A DNA stretch of 14,668 nucleotides from the NCBI GenBank assembly GCA_964602735.1, contig CAZRRV010000036.1, forward strand, positions 1 to 14,668, in the 5' to 3' direction. Shown here one piece after another: positions 8,329 to 14,668 of this stretch. The notes under the pieces were generated by a model. That model searched no databases, was not told the DNA's origin, and saw only the letters and a list, made by a program, of their open reading frames with translations. Source of the DNA: CAZRRV01 sp964602735 (GTDB lineage Bacteria; Bacillota; Clostridia; Oscillospirales; Acutalibacteraceae). Each line of letters opens with the position of its first letter. Within the stretch, counting starts at the first letter, position 1. The position numbers were made by a program, and so were the translations under genes.

Positions 8329-8348
8329 CGGAGATCGGAAAATCTCCG
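8329..8348 (+). promoter_or_regulatory. inverted repeat just upstream of the Rrf2 promoter
   Basis: CGGAGAT (8329-8335) and ATCTCCG (8342-8348) form a 7-bp perfect dyad with a 6-base gap. It ends two bases before the -35 box of the Rrf2 promoter. It could be an operator or simply a second hairpin behind the upstream gene; no U tract follows. Confidence 0.35.
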
Positions 8349-8349
8349 C

Positions 8350-8378
8350 TTGAAAACCTATTAAATTGATGTTATTAT
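8350..8378 (+). promoter_or_regulatory. candidate sigma-A promoter for the Rrf2 regulator
   Basis: TTGAAA (8350-8355) and TATTAT (8373-8378) are 17 bases apart, inside a markedly AT-rich patch. A TATAAC at 8384-8389 is an alternative -10 but has no good -35 partner. The predicted leader is about 45 nt. Confidence 0.55.
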
Positions 8379-8429
8379 TAGAGTATAACCGAACACACCC
8401 GCGGAATACGGAACAGGGAGCTGATTACC

Positions 8430-8867
8430 GTGAAAATTTCCACGAAAGGACGTTACGCCCTGCGAATGCTGATCGATCTTGCGGAGCACAGGAACGACGG
8501 CTTTATCGCGCTTAAAGATGTGGCGGAAAGGCAGGGTGTATCGAAAAAATACCTCGAACAGATTGTCCCCGCCCTCAGCCGCGCCGATTTGCTGCGCGCC
8601 AACAGGGGTACGCGGGGAGGTTATATGTTGGCTAAGAATCCGGCCAAATGCACGGTGGCGGAGATACTTCAGCTTACCGAGGGCGATTTCGCGCCGGTGT
8701 CGTGTGTGGGGAGCAACCCGGTGGTTTGCCCGCGCGGAGGGGATTGCCCCACGCTCCCGGTGTGGCAGGGGCTTTACGATGTGATAAACAACTATTTAAG
8801 CGGTATCACATTGCAGGATATTATCGACCAGAAAAACGCGAACGGCGGCTATAATTACAGCATATAA
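8430..8867 (+). CDS. Rrf2-family transcriptional regulator with IscR-like cysteines
   Basis: A 145-residue DNA-binding protein of the Rrf2 family (IscR, NsrR, CymR relatives), cytoplasmic and expected to act as a dimer. The family opening KISTKGRYALRMLIDLA is complete, followed by a helix-turn-helix (about 27-46, ALKDVAERQGVSKKYLEQI) and the wing (RGTRGGYMLA, about 59-68). Cys92, Cys100 and Cys106 match the place and near-spacing of the Fe-S ligands of IscR (92, 98, 104), so an iron-sulfur sensor is likely; CymR-type members lack this triplet. The start is GTG at 8430, with GGGAG (8416-8420) 9 bases before it. It has its own promoter and stands alone, converging with the flavorubredoxin gene. 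No isc or suf genes are nearby, so a role as Fe-S, redox or nitric oxide sensor cannot be chosen from context alone. Confidence 0.9.
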   Translation: MKISTKGRYALRMLIDLAEHRNDGFIALKDVAERQGVSKKYLEQIVPALSRADLLRANRGTRGGYMLAKNPAKCTVAEILQLTEGDFAPVSCVGSNPVVCPRGGDCPTLPVWQGLYDVINNYLSGITLQDIIDQKNANGGYNYSI

Positions 8868-8890
8868 GGCGTCCCTCGTATAAGGGCGCC
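8868..8890 (+). terminator. possible weak terminator of the Rrf2 gene
   Basis: Immediately after the stop codon, GGCGTCCCT (8868-8876) can pair with AGGGCGCC (8883-8890) with one bulged base. No U tract follows, so this may act only as an mRNA 3' end stabiliser. Confidence 0.3.
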
Positions 8891-8919
8891 GCGCCGGAAT
8901 CTTTTCCGTCATATTTACG

Positions 8920-8953
8920 AAAAAACCCGGAAACCGCAAAAGTGGTTCCCGGG
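8920..8953 (-). terminator. intrinsic terminator of the flavorubredoxin gene
   Basis: The arms 8944-8953 and 8926-8935 form a 10-bp stem with an 8-base loop. Read on the - strand the single imperfect pair is a G-U wobble and six U follow (A run at 8920-8925). Read on the + strand that pair is A-C and the following tract is poor. The hairpin is therefore best assigned to the - strand gene, 128 bases beyond its stop, though it may also stop transcripts from the Rrf2 side. Confidence 0.75.
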
Positions 8954-9080
8954 CTGTTCGTTTTGTCCGCCGCCGGGTCTTATGCGGTGCCGCCCGAAAA
9001 ACCCGCGTTCACCCCGGCGGGTAAAACGTGGGCAGTCGGCGTTAGCGCGCGCGGAACTGCCGCGAACCGGCAGCCTCGGA

Positions 9081-10475
9081 TTATTCGGCTTTACTGAATT
9101 TCGATTTCGGCATTTTGCAGAGCGGGCAGCGCCAGTCGTCGGGCAGCCGGTCAAACGGCGTTCCCGCCGGAATTCCGTTATCGGGATCGCCCACCGCGGG
9201 GTCGTATACATAGCCGCAGACATCACATACATATTTTTCCATTTCAACCGTCTCCGTTTCTTTTATTTGCCCGGAATTTTCTTCCGCAAGCAGCTTTTTT
9301 GCGAAAGCCGCGCCGTACCCGCGGCATTTTTCGAGATCCTCCTCATCGGGAACCCATTTTACTTTAAGACTGTCGCCCGCAATTTCGAACCCGGCGCCCG
9401 CGAGCGTGTCCGCGATTTGCCCCGGCGCGTCGCCGCTCCATCCGTAACTGCCGAACGCGGCCGCTTTTTTGCCCCTGAACCGCGATCCCTTCACGAGTTC
9501 CAGCAGCCCCGCAACGGCGTAGGTGCATCCGTAATTCACCGTGGGCGAGCCGATAAGCGCCGCCTTTGAACGGAAAATTTCGGTTATGATGTCACTTTTG
9601 TCGGTTTTCGCGGCGTTTATCACCGTAACGGTGACTTCGGGGTCGGCGGAATGTATGCCTTCGGCTATGTTTTCCGCCATCGCACGGGTGGAGTTCCACA
9701 TGGTGTCGTAAACAACCGTTATCCGGTTCTCCTTATAACTGTCGGCCCACAGCGCGTACCGTTCGATTATTTGCGACGGATTCTCGCGCCAGATAACCCC
9801 GTGGCTCGGAGCAATCATCGCGATCGGGAGGTTCATTTCCCCGATCTCATTTATTTTTTTCAGAACATTCGGGCTGTAAACCGAGAGTATGTTCGCGTAA
9901 TATTTTTCCGCCTCGGCGTAAATCTCCCCGCTGGCCGCGGTATCGTTAAAAAGCGATTCGCTTGCGAAATGCTGGCCGAATCCGTCGCTTGAAAAGAGAA
10001 TATTATCCCCGCCGAGAAATGTGAACATCGTGTCGGGCCAGTGCAGCATCGGCGCCTCTATGAAGGTAAGCTCCGTATCGCCGAGCGGCAGAGTGTCGCC
10101 GGTTTTAACATTAACGAAATTCCAATTTTTATGATAATGCCCGCGGATTATCGCTTCGCCCTGTTTCGTGCAGTAGATCGGCGTGTCGGGAATTTCCCGC
10201 ATAAGTTCCGGCAGAGCGCCGCTGTGGTCGATCTCGTTATGGTCCATTATCACATAATCGATGGTTTTAAGGTCGATTTCGTGTTTGAGCCGCGATACGA
10301 ATTCGCGGTCGAACGGTTTCCAAACGGTATCGATAAGCGCCGTTTTTTTATCGCGCACCAGATAGGAATTGTAGCTTGAACCGCGGTTCGTCGAAAGTTC
10401 GTCGCCGTGGAAACGCTTTAATTCCCAGTCGGTTTTCCCTACCCATGTTACATGTTCCGAAATTTTTTTGCCCAT
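9081..10475 (-). CDS. flavorubredoxin: flavodiiron protein fused to rubredoxin
   Basis: A 464-residue cytoplasmic enzyme of the flavodiiron family, which reduces O2 to water and/or NO to N2O and protects anaerobes. The lactamase-like diiron domain (about 1-250) has ligands His79, Glu81, Asp83, His84 (HNEIDHSG), His145 (LHWPD), Asp164 (SSDGFG) and His225 (PSHGVIW). The flavodoxin domain (about 252-400) has the FMN phosphate loop YDTMWNSTRAMA. A rubredoxin domain (about 414-458) has Cys417, Cys420, Cys450 and Cys453. The order is that of E. coli NorV (also about 480 residues), while many clostridial FprA proteins lack the fused rubredoxin. ATG at 10475 has AGGGGA 7 bases upstream. It is a single-gene unit with its own promoter, palindrome and terminator. 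Whether O2 or NO is the true substrate cannot be read from sequence; no separate reductase gene is adjacent. Confidence 0.95.
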   Translation of the reverse strand: MGKKISEHVTWVGKTDWELKRFHGDELSTNRGSSYNSYLVRDKKTALIDTVWKPFDREFVSRLKHEIDLKTIDYVIMDHNEIDHSGALPELMREIPDTPIYCTKQGEAIIRGHYHKNWNFVNVKTGDTLPLGDTELTFIEAPMLHWPDTMFTFLGGDNILFSSDGFGQHFASESLFNDTAASGEIYAEAEKYYANILSVYSPNVLKKINEIGEMNLPIAMIAPSHGVIWRENPSQIIERYALWADSYKENRITVVYDTMWNSTRAMAENIAEGIHSADPEVTVTVINAAKTDKSDIITEIFRSKAALIGSPTVNYGCTYAVAGLLELVKGSRFRGKKAAAFGSYGWSGDAPGQIADTLAGAGFEIAGDSLKVKWVPDEEDLEKCRGYGAAFAKKLLAEENSGQIKETETVEMEKYVCDVCGYVYDPAVGDPDNGIPAGTPFDRLPDDWRCPLCKMPKSKFSKAE

Positions 10476-10535
10476 TCACAGTTCCCCTGTCCGTATAAAA
10501 TCCGCGCTCCGCACAATCCGGGCGCGGGCTCATTC

Positions 10536-10554
10536 ATATTGTATTATACCATAT
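10536..10554. promoter_or_regulatory. 19-bp palindrome over the flavorubredoxin -10 box, candidate operator
   Basis: On the - strand the site reads ATATGGTATAATACAATAT. Eight of the nine symmetric base pairs about the central base match. It fully covers the -10 box, so a bound dimer would block RNA polymerase. It does not fit the PerR box as I remember it (TTATAAT-N-ATTATAA). The protein that binds it is unknown. Confidence 0.5.
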
Positions 10555-10571
10555 CCCGGCCCCGCCCGCAA
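10543..10571 (-). promoter_or_regulatory. promoter of the flavorubredoxin gene
   Basis: Read on the - strand: TTGCGG (10566-10571), 17-base spacer, perfect TATAAT (10543-10548) preceded by TGG, the extended -10 motif. Transcription should begin near 10536, giving a leader of about 60 nt. Confidence 0.7.
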
Positions 10572-10605
10572 GGTTTTTCGGGGCGCGCCCGCGGCGGAAA
10601 GGGCG

Positions 10606-12447
10606 TTACGGTGCGCCGGCGGTCTTTCCCGCGAAAAATTCAACTATGTTTTCGGCGTCGCGCGAGGTAATTCCCGGCACGGCGGCAAGGTCGTCTTTCC
10701 CGGCGTCGCGCACGGCAGAGAGGGTTTTGAACGATTTAAGCAGCGCGGCGGCTTTCTTTTCGCCTATTCCGGGTATGGCGGTAAGTGAAGATGTGAGTGT
10801 GCGCTTTTTCGCCGAAGCGTGATGATAGCCGACGGCGAAACGGTGCACCTCGTTCTGGATCTCCGTAAGCAGGGTAAAAGCGCGGCGGTTCGCTTTGATC
10901 TCTATTTTCCCGCCGTCTCCCGCAACCGCGTCGGTGCGGTGCTTTCCGTCTTTCACCATACCGAATACCGGGACATCAACCCCGTGCTTTTTTATAATCG
11001 GTCTTACCGCCGCGAGCTGCGGCTCCCCGCCGTCGATCAGTATCAAATCGGGCAGCCGGCCGAAACCCGAGCCGCTCTCTCCGCTTTTTCCGTATTCGGT
11101 AAGCCGGCGATCGAGCATTTCCGCCATTGAACGGAAATCGTCCTGCCCCGCGACGGTTTTTATTCTGAACTTCCGATAGCCGGCTTTATACGGCTTTCCC
11201 CGAAGGAAAACGACCATGCCGCCCACATTGTCGCTTCCCGCGTTGTTTGATATATCGTATGCCTCGATGTATTCGGGGGCGCGTTCGAGTCCGAGCAGCC
11301 GGGCAAGTTCTTCAAGCGCGCCGGCGGTCCCTGTGCGGAAACCGTGCTCCCTGGCGAGGAGTTCTTCGGCGTTGCGCAGGCACATTTCCACAAGCCGGCG
11401 GTTGTGCCCCGCTTTCGGAACGGTAATTCGCACCGAGGCTCCCCGCTTTTCTCCGAGCCAGCGGGAGAGAGAGTCGGCGTCTTCGAGTTCGCGATCGGTG
11501 TATATCTCGGGCGGAATATCTTTTCCTCCGTCGTAATACTGCTGCATGAACCCGGCTTCGGTTTCGCCGACGGTAGCGACAAGCGGAAATTCGCCGGTAA
11601 ACATATCCGCCAGCCGCCCGTCTTTGAATATCAGCGCGGCGACGGCGCAGGCGTCGTCTAAAACGGCGGCGGCTATAACGTCGACACGTTGCGCGCCGCC
11701 GGAAATCACATCCTGCTTTTCGCGGCTCCGGCGTATTGCCGCTATCCTGTCGCGCAGGCGGGCGGCTCTTTCGAATTCCAGCTTTTCGGCGGCCTCGTTC
11801 ATCCGGCGGGTAAGTTCCCGTTCGTCGTCGGCGCGGCCGTTTTTTATGAATCTTACGGCGTCGGCAAAAGCCTCATTATACTCATCTTCGCTTATTTTCC
11901 CTCCGCACACGCCCATGCAAAGCCCTATGTGGCTGTTCAGGCACGGCCTTGTTTTCCCGATGTCTCGCGGGAAAACCTTCGAGCAGGAGGGCAGTCTGAA
12001 TATTTTGCGCGCCTCGTCGACCGTTTTGTTCACCACAAAATACGAACTGTACGGGCCCAGATACTCCGCTTCGTCGTCGCCTTTGCGCCTTACCGCCTCG
12101 ATTTTCGGCCATTCGCCGCTGTCGATCCTGATGTACGAATATCCCGTGTCGTCTTTAAGTTTGATATTATATTTGGGGCGGTGAAGTTTTATTAGCGAAC
12201 ACTCTAAAATAAGCGCCTCGAACTCGCTGTCGCACAGTATGTAATCGAAATCGTCAACCTGCGACACCATGCTGTAAACCTTGGCGGTATGCCGCTCAAC
12301 TCCGTTGAAATACTGGCTTACGCGGTTTTTGAGTTTTTTCGCCTTGCCTATATAAATTATCTTTCCCGAGGAGTTTTTCATAATATACACGCCGGGGAGC
12401 AGCGGCAGCAGCCGCGCTTTCCGGCGCAGTTTTTCGAGATTTGCCAT
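10606..12447 (-). CDS. uvrC: excinuclease ABC subunit UvrC
   Basis: The 613-residue nuclease of nucleotide excision repair, which acts with UvrA and UvrB and cuts on both sides of a DNA lesion. An N-terminal GIY-YIG domain (about 14-95: PGVY at 18-21, YIG at 32-34, Arg42, Glu77) makes the 3' cut. Cys155, Cys169, Cys177 and Cys181 match the Fe-S cysteine set reported for UvrC. The UVR motif that docks on UvrB lies at about 211-238. The RNase H-like domain with Asp398 (AYDISN), Asp436/437, Asp472 (LIDGG) and the HRFAVGYHH motif makes the 5' cut. Two helix-hairpin-helix motifs (about 556-605) close the protein. All domains are complete. It lies 15 bases after pfkA on the same strand and has only a weak GGGCGG-type ribosome site, which suggests co-transcription. 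No terminator is visible behind it. Confidence 0.97.
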   Translation of the reverse strand: MANLEKLRRKARLLPLLPGVYIMKNSSGKIIYIGKAKKLKNRVSQYFNGVERHTAKVYSMVSQVDDFDYILCDSEFEALILECSLIKLHRPKYNIKLKDDTGYSYIRIDSGEWPKIEAVRRKGDDEAEYLGPYSSYFVVNKTVDEARKIFRLPSCSKVFPRDIGKTRPCLNSHIGLCMGVCGGKISEDEYNEAFADAVRFIKNGRADDERELTRRMNEAAEKLEFERAARLRDRIAAIRRSREKQDVISGGAQRVDVIAAAVLDDACAVAALIFKDGRLADMFTGEFPLVATVGETEAGFMQQYYDGGKDIPPEIYTDRELEDADSLSRWLGEKRGASVRITVPKAGHNRRLVEMCLRNAEELLAREHGFRTGTAGALEELARLLGLERAPEYIEAYDISNNAGSDNVGGMVVFLRGKPYKAGYRKFRIKTVAGQDDFRSMAEMLDRRLTEYGKSGESGSGFGRLPDLILIDGGEPQLAAVRPIIKKHGVDVPVFGMVKDGKHRTDAVAGDGGKIEIKANRRAFTLLTEIQNEVHRFAVGYHHASAKKRTLTSSLTAIPGIGEKKAAALLKSFKTLSAVRDAGKDDLAAVPGITSRDAENIVEFFAGKTAGAP

Positions 12448-12462
12448 ATCCGCCCGGCTTCT

Positions 12463-13428
12463 TTATATCGAAATTCTGTCGGAAATCTCGTATTCGTTAA
12501 AATCTATGGTTTTCTTTTTGGCAAGCGCGACCGCTATGTCGTCGTCGACTATTTCGGAGTTGCGAACCGATACAATGCGGTTGCCGATCCCTTTTTCAAG
12601 CAGACGGACGGCATAATCGCCCATAAGGCTTGCCATCCGGCGGTCATACGCCGTGGGGCTTCCGCCTCGTTGAACATGCCCCAGCACAGTGGCGCGGGAT
12701 TCCAGCCCCGTGCGCTCGGAAATTTCTTTTGAGAGGGCGAACACATCCGTAACATTTTCCGACACCACTATGATAAAATGCCGCTTTCCGAGTTCTTTCG
12801 CCTTGTTTATTTTTTCGCAGATGTCCGCGACCGTAAACGGCCTTTCCTTTACCGCGACATAGGTTGCGCCGACCGCGACGCCGACATTAAGCGCCAGATG
12901 CCCCGCGCCGCGGCCCATAACCTCCACGACGCTGCACCGGTTGTGCGACTGCGAAGTGTCGCGCAGTTTGTCGATCATTTCCACCGCGGTGTTTGTCGCC
13001 GTGTCGAAACCGATGGTATACTCGGTGGCGGCTATATCGTTATCGATTGTGCCGGGAAGACCTATGCAGGGGATACCGCGCGCGCTTAAATCCGCCGCCC
13101 CCCTGAATGAGCCGTCGCCGCCTATTACGACAACGCCGTCAATTCCGTAACGGCGGCATGTTTCAACCGCCGCCGTTATGCCCTCCTCCGTTTTGAAGAG
13201 CGGACTGCGGGCGGTATAAAGCACCGTGCCGCCCCGGTGGATTATATCGGATACCGAGCGGTATGAAAATTCCCTTAAATCCCCCTCGATAAGACCGTTG
13301 TAACCGCGGTACACGCCGTATACCTTAATGCCCGCCGAAAGGGCCGCGCGGACTACGGCGCGTATCGCCGCGTTCATTCCCGGAGCGTCGCCTCCGCTTG
13401 TAAGTACGCCTATCGTTTTTACGCTCAT
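12463..13428 (-). CDS. pfkA: ATP-dependent 6-phosphofructokinase
   Basis: A 321-residue glycolytic enzyme that phosphorylates fructose 6-phosphate to fructose 1,6-bisphosphate, cytoplasmic and normally a tetramer. ATP site: GGDAPGMN (12-19) and GGDGS (103-107); Gly106, where pyrophosphate enzymes carry Asp, marks ATP as donor. Catalytic PGTIDND has Asp129 (Asp127 in the Bacillus enzyme). Substrate residues include Arg164 and MGRGAG (171-176), and HVQRGGSPTAYDR lies near 251-263. ATG at 13428 is chosen because AGGGTG (13435-13440) lies 6 bases upstream and the protein then starts exactly as the family does; the frame stays open to 13725 but that stretch holds the promoter. First gene of an operon with uvrC. 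From memory of the Bacillus stearothermophilus sequence, effector-site Glu187 and Arg211 are Thr189 and Leu213 here, so allosteric control may differ. Confidence 0.97.
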   Translation of the reverse strand: MSVKTIGVLTSGGDAPGMNAAIRAVVRAALSAGIKVYGVYRGYNGLIEGDLREFSYRSVSDIIHRGGTVLYTARSPLFKTEEGITAAVETCRRYGIDGVVVIGGDGSFRGAADLSARGIPCIGLPGTIDNDIAATEYTIGFDTATNTAVEMIDKLRDTSQSHNRCSVVEVMGRGAGHLALNVGVAVGATYVAVKERPFTVADICEKINKAKELGKRHFIIVVSENVTDVFALSKEISERTGLESRATVLGHVQRGGSPTAYDRRMASLMGDYAVRLLEKGIGNRIVSVRNSEIVDDDIAVALAKKKTIDFNEYEISDRISI

Positions 13429-13462
13429 TATAATCACCCTGCAACGACTTAACTGAAATTTT

Positions 13463-13480
13463 CGCGCGGCACGCCGCGCG
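13463..13480 (-). promoter_or_regulatory. very stable GC hairpin in the pfkA leader
   Basis: CGCGCGG (13463-13469) and CCGCGCG (13474-13480) form a 7-bp all-GC stem with a 4-base loop. It lies 9 bases downstream of the -10 box, so it would sit at the extreme 5' end of the pfkA-uvrC mRNA. Such 5' stems are known to protect mRNA from decay. No U tract follows, so it is not an attenuator by itself. Confidence 0.5.
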
Positions 13481-13488
13481 CATATTTT

Positions 13489-13518
13489 ATAATATAATAC
13501 CAAATTCCCCCATGTCAA
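13489..13518 (-). promoter_or_regulatory. promoter of the pfkA-uvrC operon
   Basis: On the - strand a consensus TTGACA (13513-13518) is followed after 18 bases by TATTAT (13489-13494) or after 16 bases by TATATT (13491-13496). A further TATTAT (13494-13499) carries a TGG extended -10 motif. The overlap of several usable -10 boxes suggests strong or multi-start transcription, fitting a glycolytic gene. Confidence 0.65.
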
Positions 13519-13617
13519 GCGGCAAATTGTTAAATTTCGGTATTTTCTTACCGGCGACGCCGGCCGGCAGTACCGATACCCGGGTCGCACAACAGGATTG
13601 ACAGCAAAACATAAACT

Positions 13618-13658
13618 AACAGCCCGTGAATATGGGTTTATGAAACTCGCGGGCTGTT
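13618..13658 (+). terminator. orphan hairpin before the recombinase remnant
   Basis: AACAGCCCGTG (13618-13628) pairs with CGCGGGCTGTT (13648-13658) over 11 bp with one G-U wobble, around a 19-base loop. The wobble is valid only in + strand RNA (A-C in - strand RNA), so the structure belongs to the + strand. No + strand gene lies upstream within the pfkA promoter gap. Only three T end the right arm and its neighbour, so termination would be weak. Confidence 0.4.
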
Positions 13659-13662
13659 TACT

Positions 13663-14619
13663 GTGGCTTGCCGTAAAATTCAACATTGCGACATGGGCAC
13701 CGGCGCAAATGGAGCGGGACGGCAAGACGGCGACTTAAGCCCCTCCCACAACACGAAATGGAACGCCTCAACGGTCAAGCGGATTCTCTCCAATGAGAAA
13801 TACAAAGGCGACGCCCTGCTGCAAAAGACATACACCGTGGACTACCTCACCAAAAAGACGAAGGTCAACGAGGGCGAGATTCCGCAGTACTATGTCGAGG
13901 GAGACCATGAGGCGATCATCGATCCGGCGGTATTCGACCGCGTGCAGATAGAGCTTGAACGGCGCTGTTCCGGGAAGAACAGGCACAGCGGCGTACACGA
14001 GTTTTCCGGCAGGATAAAATGCGGGCAGTGCGGCTCATGGTACGGCTCAAAGGTATGGCACAGCACCGATAAATATCGCAAGGTCATCTGGCAATGCAAC
14101 CACAAGTACGGAGACGAGAGATGTTCCACGCCTCATCTGACCGAGGATGAGATAAAGGCGGCTTTTGTGTCGGCGGCGAACAAGGCTCTCGCCGACAAGG
14201 ATACGGTCATCGAAACCTTCCGCCTTATCCGGGATACGGTCTTTGACACCTCCGCCCTGGAGCGGGAGCGGGAAGAACTGACCGACGAGCTGAACGTCGT
14301 CGCGGGGCTGATCCAGGACGGCATCCGGCAGAACGCCCATGTGGCGCGGGACCAGAGCGATTACAACAGGGAATACGAATCTCTCACCGCGCGGTACGAA
14401 AAGGCAAAGAGCCGCCTTGACGAGGCGGAGGCGGAAATCCACGACAAGAATTCCCGCCGCAAGTCCATCGAGCACTACCTCGCGATTCTGGAAGAACGCG
14501 GGGAGGCGATTACGGAATACGATGCCCTCCTCTGGCACGGCATGGTGGAGTTCGCGACCGTCTACGGCAAGGACGACATACGCTTCACCATGAAAGACGG
14601 GACGGAAATCAGAGCATAA
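13663..14619 (+). pseudogene. C-terminal remnant of a large serine recombinase
   Basis: Large serine recombinases integrate and excise phages and conjugative or mobilisable elements. Only the DNA-binding half is present. The recombinase domain is clear from TKWNASTVKRILSNEKYKGDALLQ through HEAIIDPAVFDRVQIEL. A zinc ribbon follows with Cys120, Cys123, Cys145 and Cys154 (numbered from GTG 13663), then a Glu/Arg-rich coiled coil (about 200-280) and the usual ending VYGKDDIRFTMKDGTEI. The catalytic resolvase domain with its active serine is absent, and about 300 residues remain of the usual 500 or more. The first 25 or so residues look unlike the family. In the +1 frame, QMERDGKTAT just before a stop at 13736 resembles the missing segment, suggesting a frameshift. 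The GTG has no ribosome site. Codon choice, with more AAG and CTC, differs from the neighbours. Almost certainly non-functional as a recombinase. Confidence 0.85.
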
Positions 14620-14622
14620 GAA

Positions 14623-14668
14623 AAACTCCCCATCAATGGATGGTCAGGTGGGGAGTTTCACTTTGTTT
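14623..14668 (+). terminator. terminator of the recombinase remnant
   Basis: AAACTCCCCA (14623-14632) pairs perfectly with TGGGGAGTTT (14649-14658) around a 16-base loop, four bases after the recombinase stop, followed by CACTTTGTTT. The A-rich left flank and T-rich right flank would allow function in both directions. Confidence 0.7.

Noticed and set aside
9057..9073. CTGCCG/CGGCAG hairpin just after the flavorubredoxin stop
   Set aside because: Short stem with no U tract; the hairpin at 8926-8953 with six U is the better terminator.
10543..10548. PerR or Fur box at the flavorubredoxin promoter
   Set aside because: The palindrome's half-sites do not match the consensus sequences I remember for these regulators, so no named regulator is assigned.
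13429..13725. N-terminal extension of phosphofructokinase
   Set aside because: The extension covers the TTGACA promoter and leader hairpin; ATG 13428 has a good ribosome site and matches the family N-terminus.

Overview
The window looks like a chromosomal segment of an uncultivated, fairly GC-rich anaerobic member of the Firmicutes, probably a gut-type clostridium. The grounds are an LPxTG-anchored von Willebrand A surface protein, an Rrf2-family regulator, a flavodiiron/rubredoxin fusion (an enzyme of strict anaerobes), a short bacterial ATP-type phosphofructokinase, strong Shine-Dalgarno sites and sigma-A type promoters. The species cannot be named from the sequence alone.

Left part, + strand: the window opens inside a membrane-anchored HtrA-type serine protease. 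Its reading frame is open to the left edge, and the N-terminal part seen here is built from 55-residue Glu/Pro/Ala repeats (165 bp of DNA each). About 300 bases without a gene follow, holding a weak hairpin, a run of 17 G and two overlapping promoter candidates. Next is a 2090-residue cell-wall protein: signal peptide, vWA domain with a large AT-rich insertion, a long middle region, three CnaB-like domains with Lys/Glu/Asn positioned for isopeptide bonds, and an LPMTG sorting signal. A strong hairpin terminator ends it. An Rrf2 regulator with three IscR-like cysteines comes after, with its own promoter.

Middle and right, - strand: a flavodiiron protein fused to rubredoxin (flavorubredoxin) converges on the Rrf2 gene. 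Its promoter carries a 19-bp near-perfect palindrome over the -10 box. uvrC and pfkA form an apparent two-gene operon (pfkA first, 15 nt gap) read from a TTGACA promoter, with a very stable GC hairpin in the leader.

Right end, + strand: the C-terminal part of a large serine recombinase without its catalytic domain, followed by a terminator hairpin. It appears to be the remnant of a mobile element lodged upstream of pfkA.

The genes do not form one obvious pathway. Plausible links are: the protease and the giant adhesin share the cell-envelope compartment; the Rrf2 regulator and the flavorubredoxin are both of the kind used against oxygen or nitric oxide. No CRISPR array, tRNA, rRNA or intact insertion sequence was recognised. 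I found no clear case for a wholly new system. The best leads are the G17 tract before the adhesin, the protease repeats, the vWA insertion and the flavorubredoxin operator.
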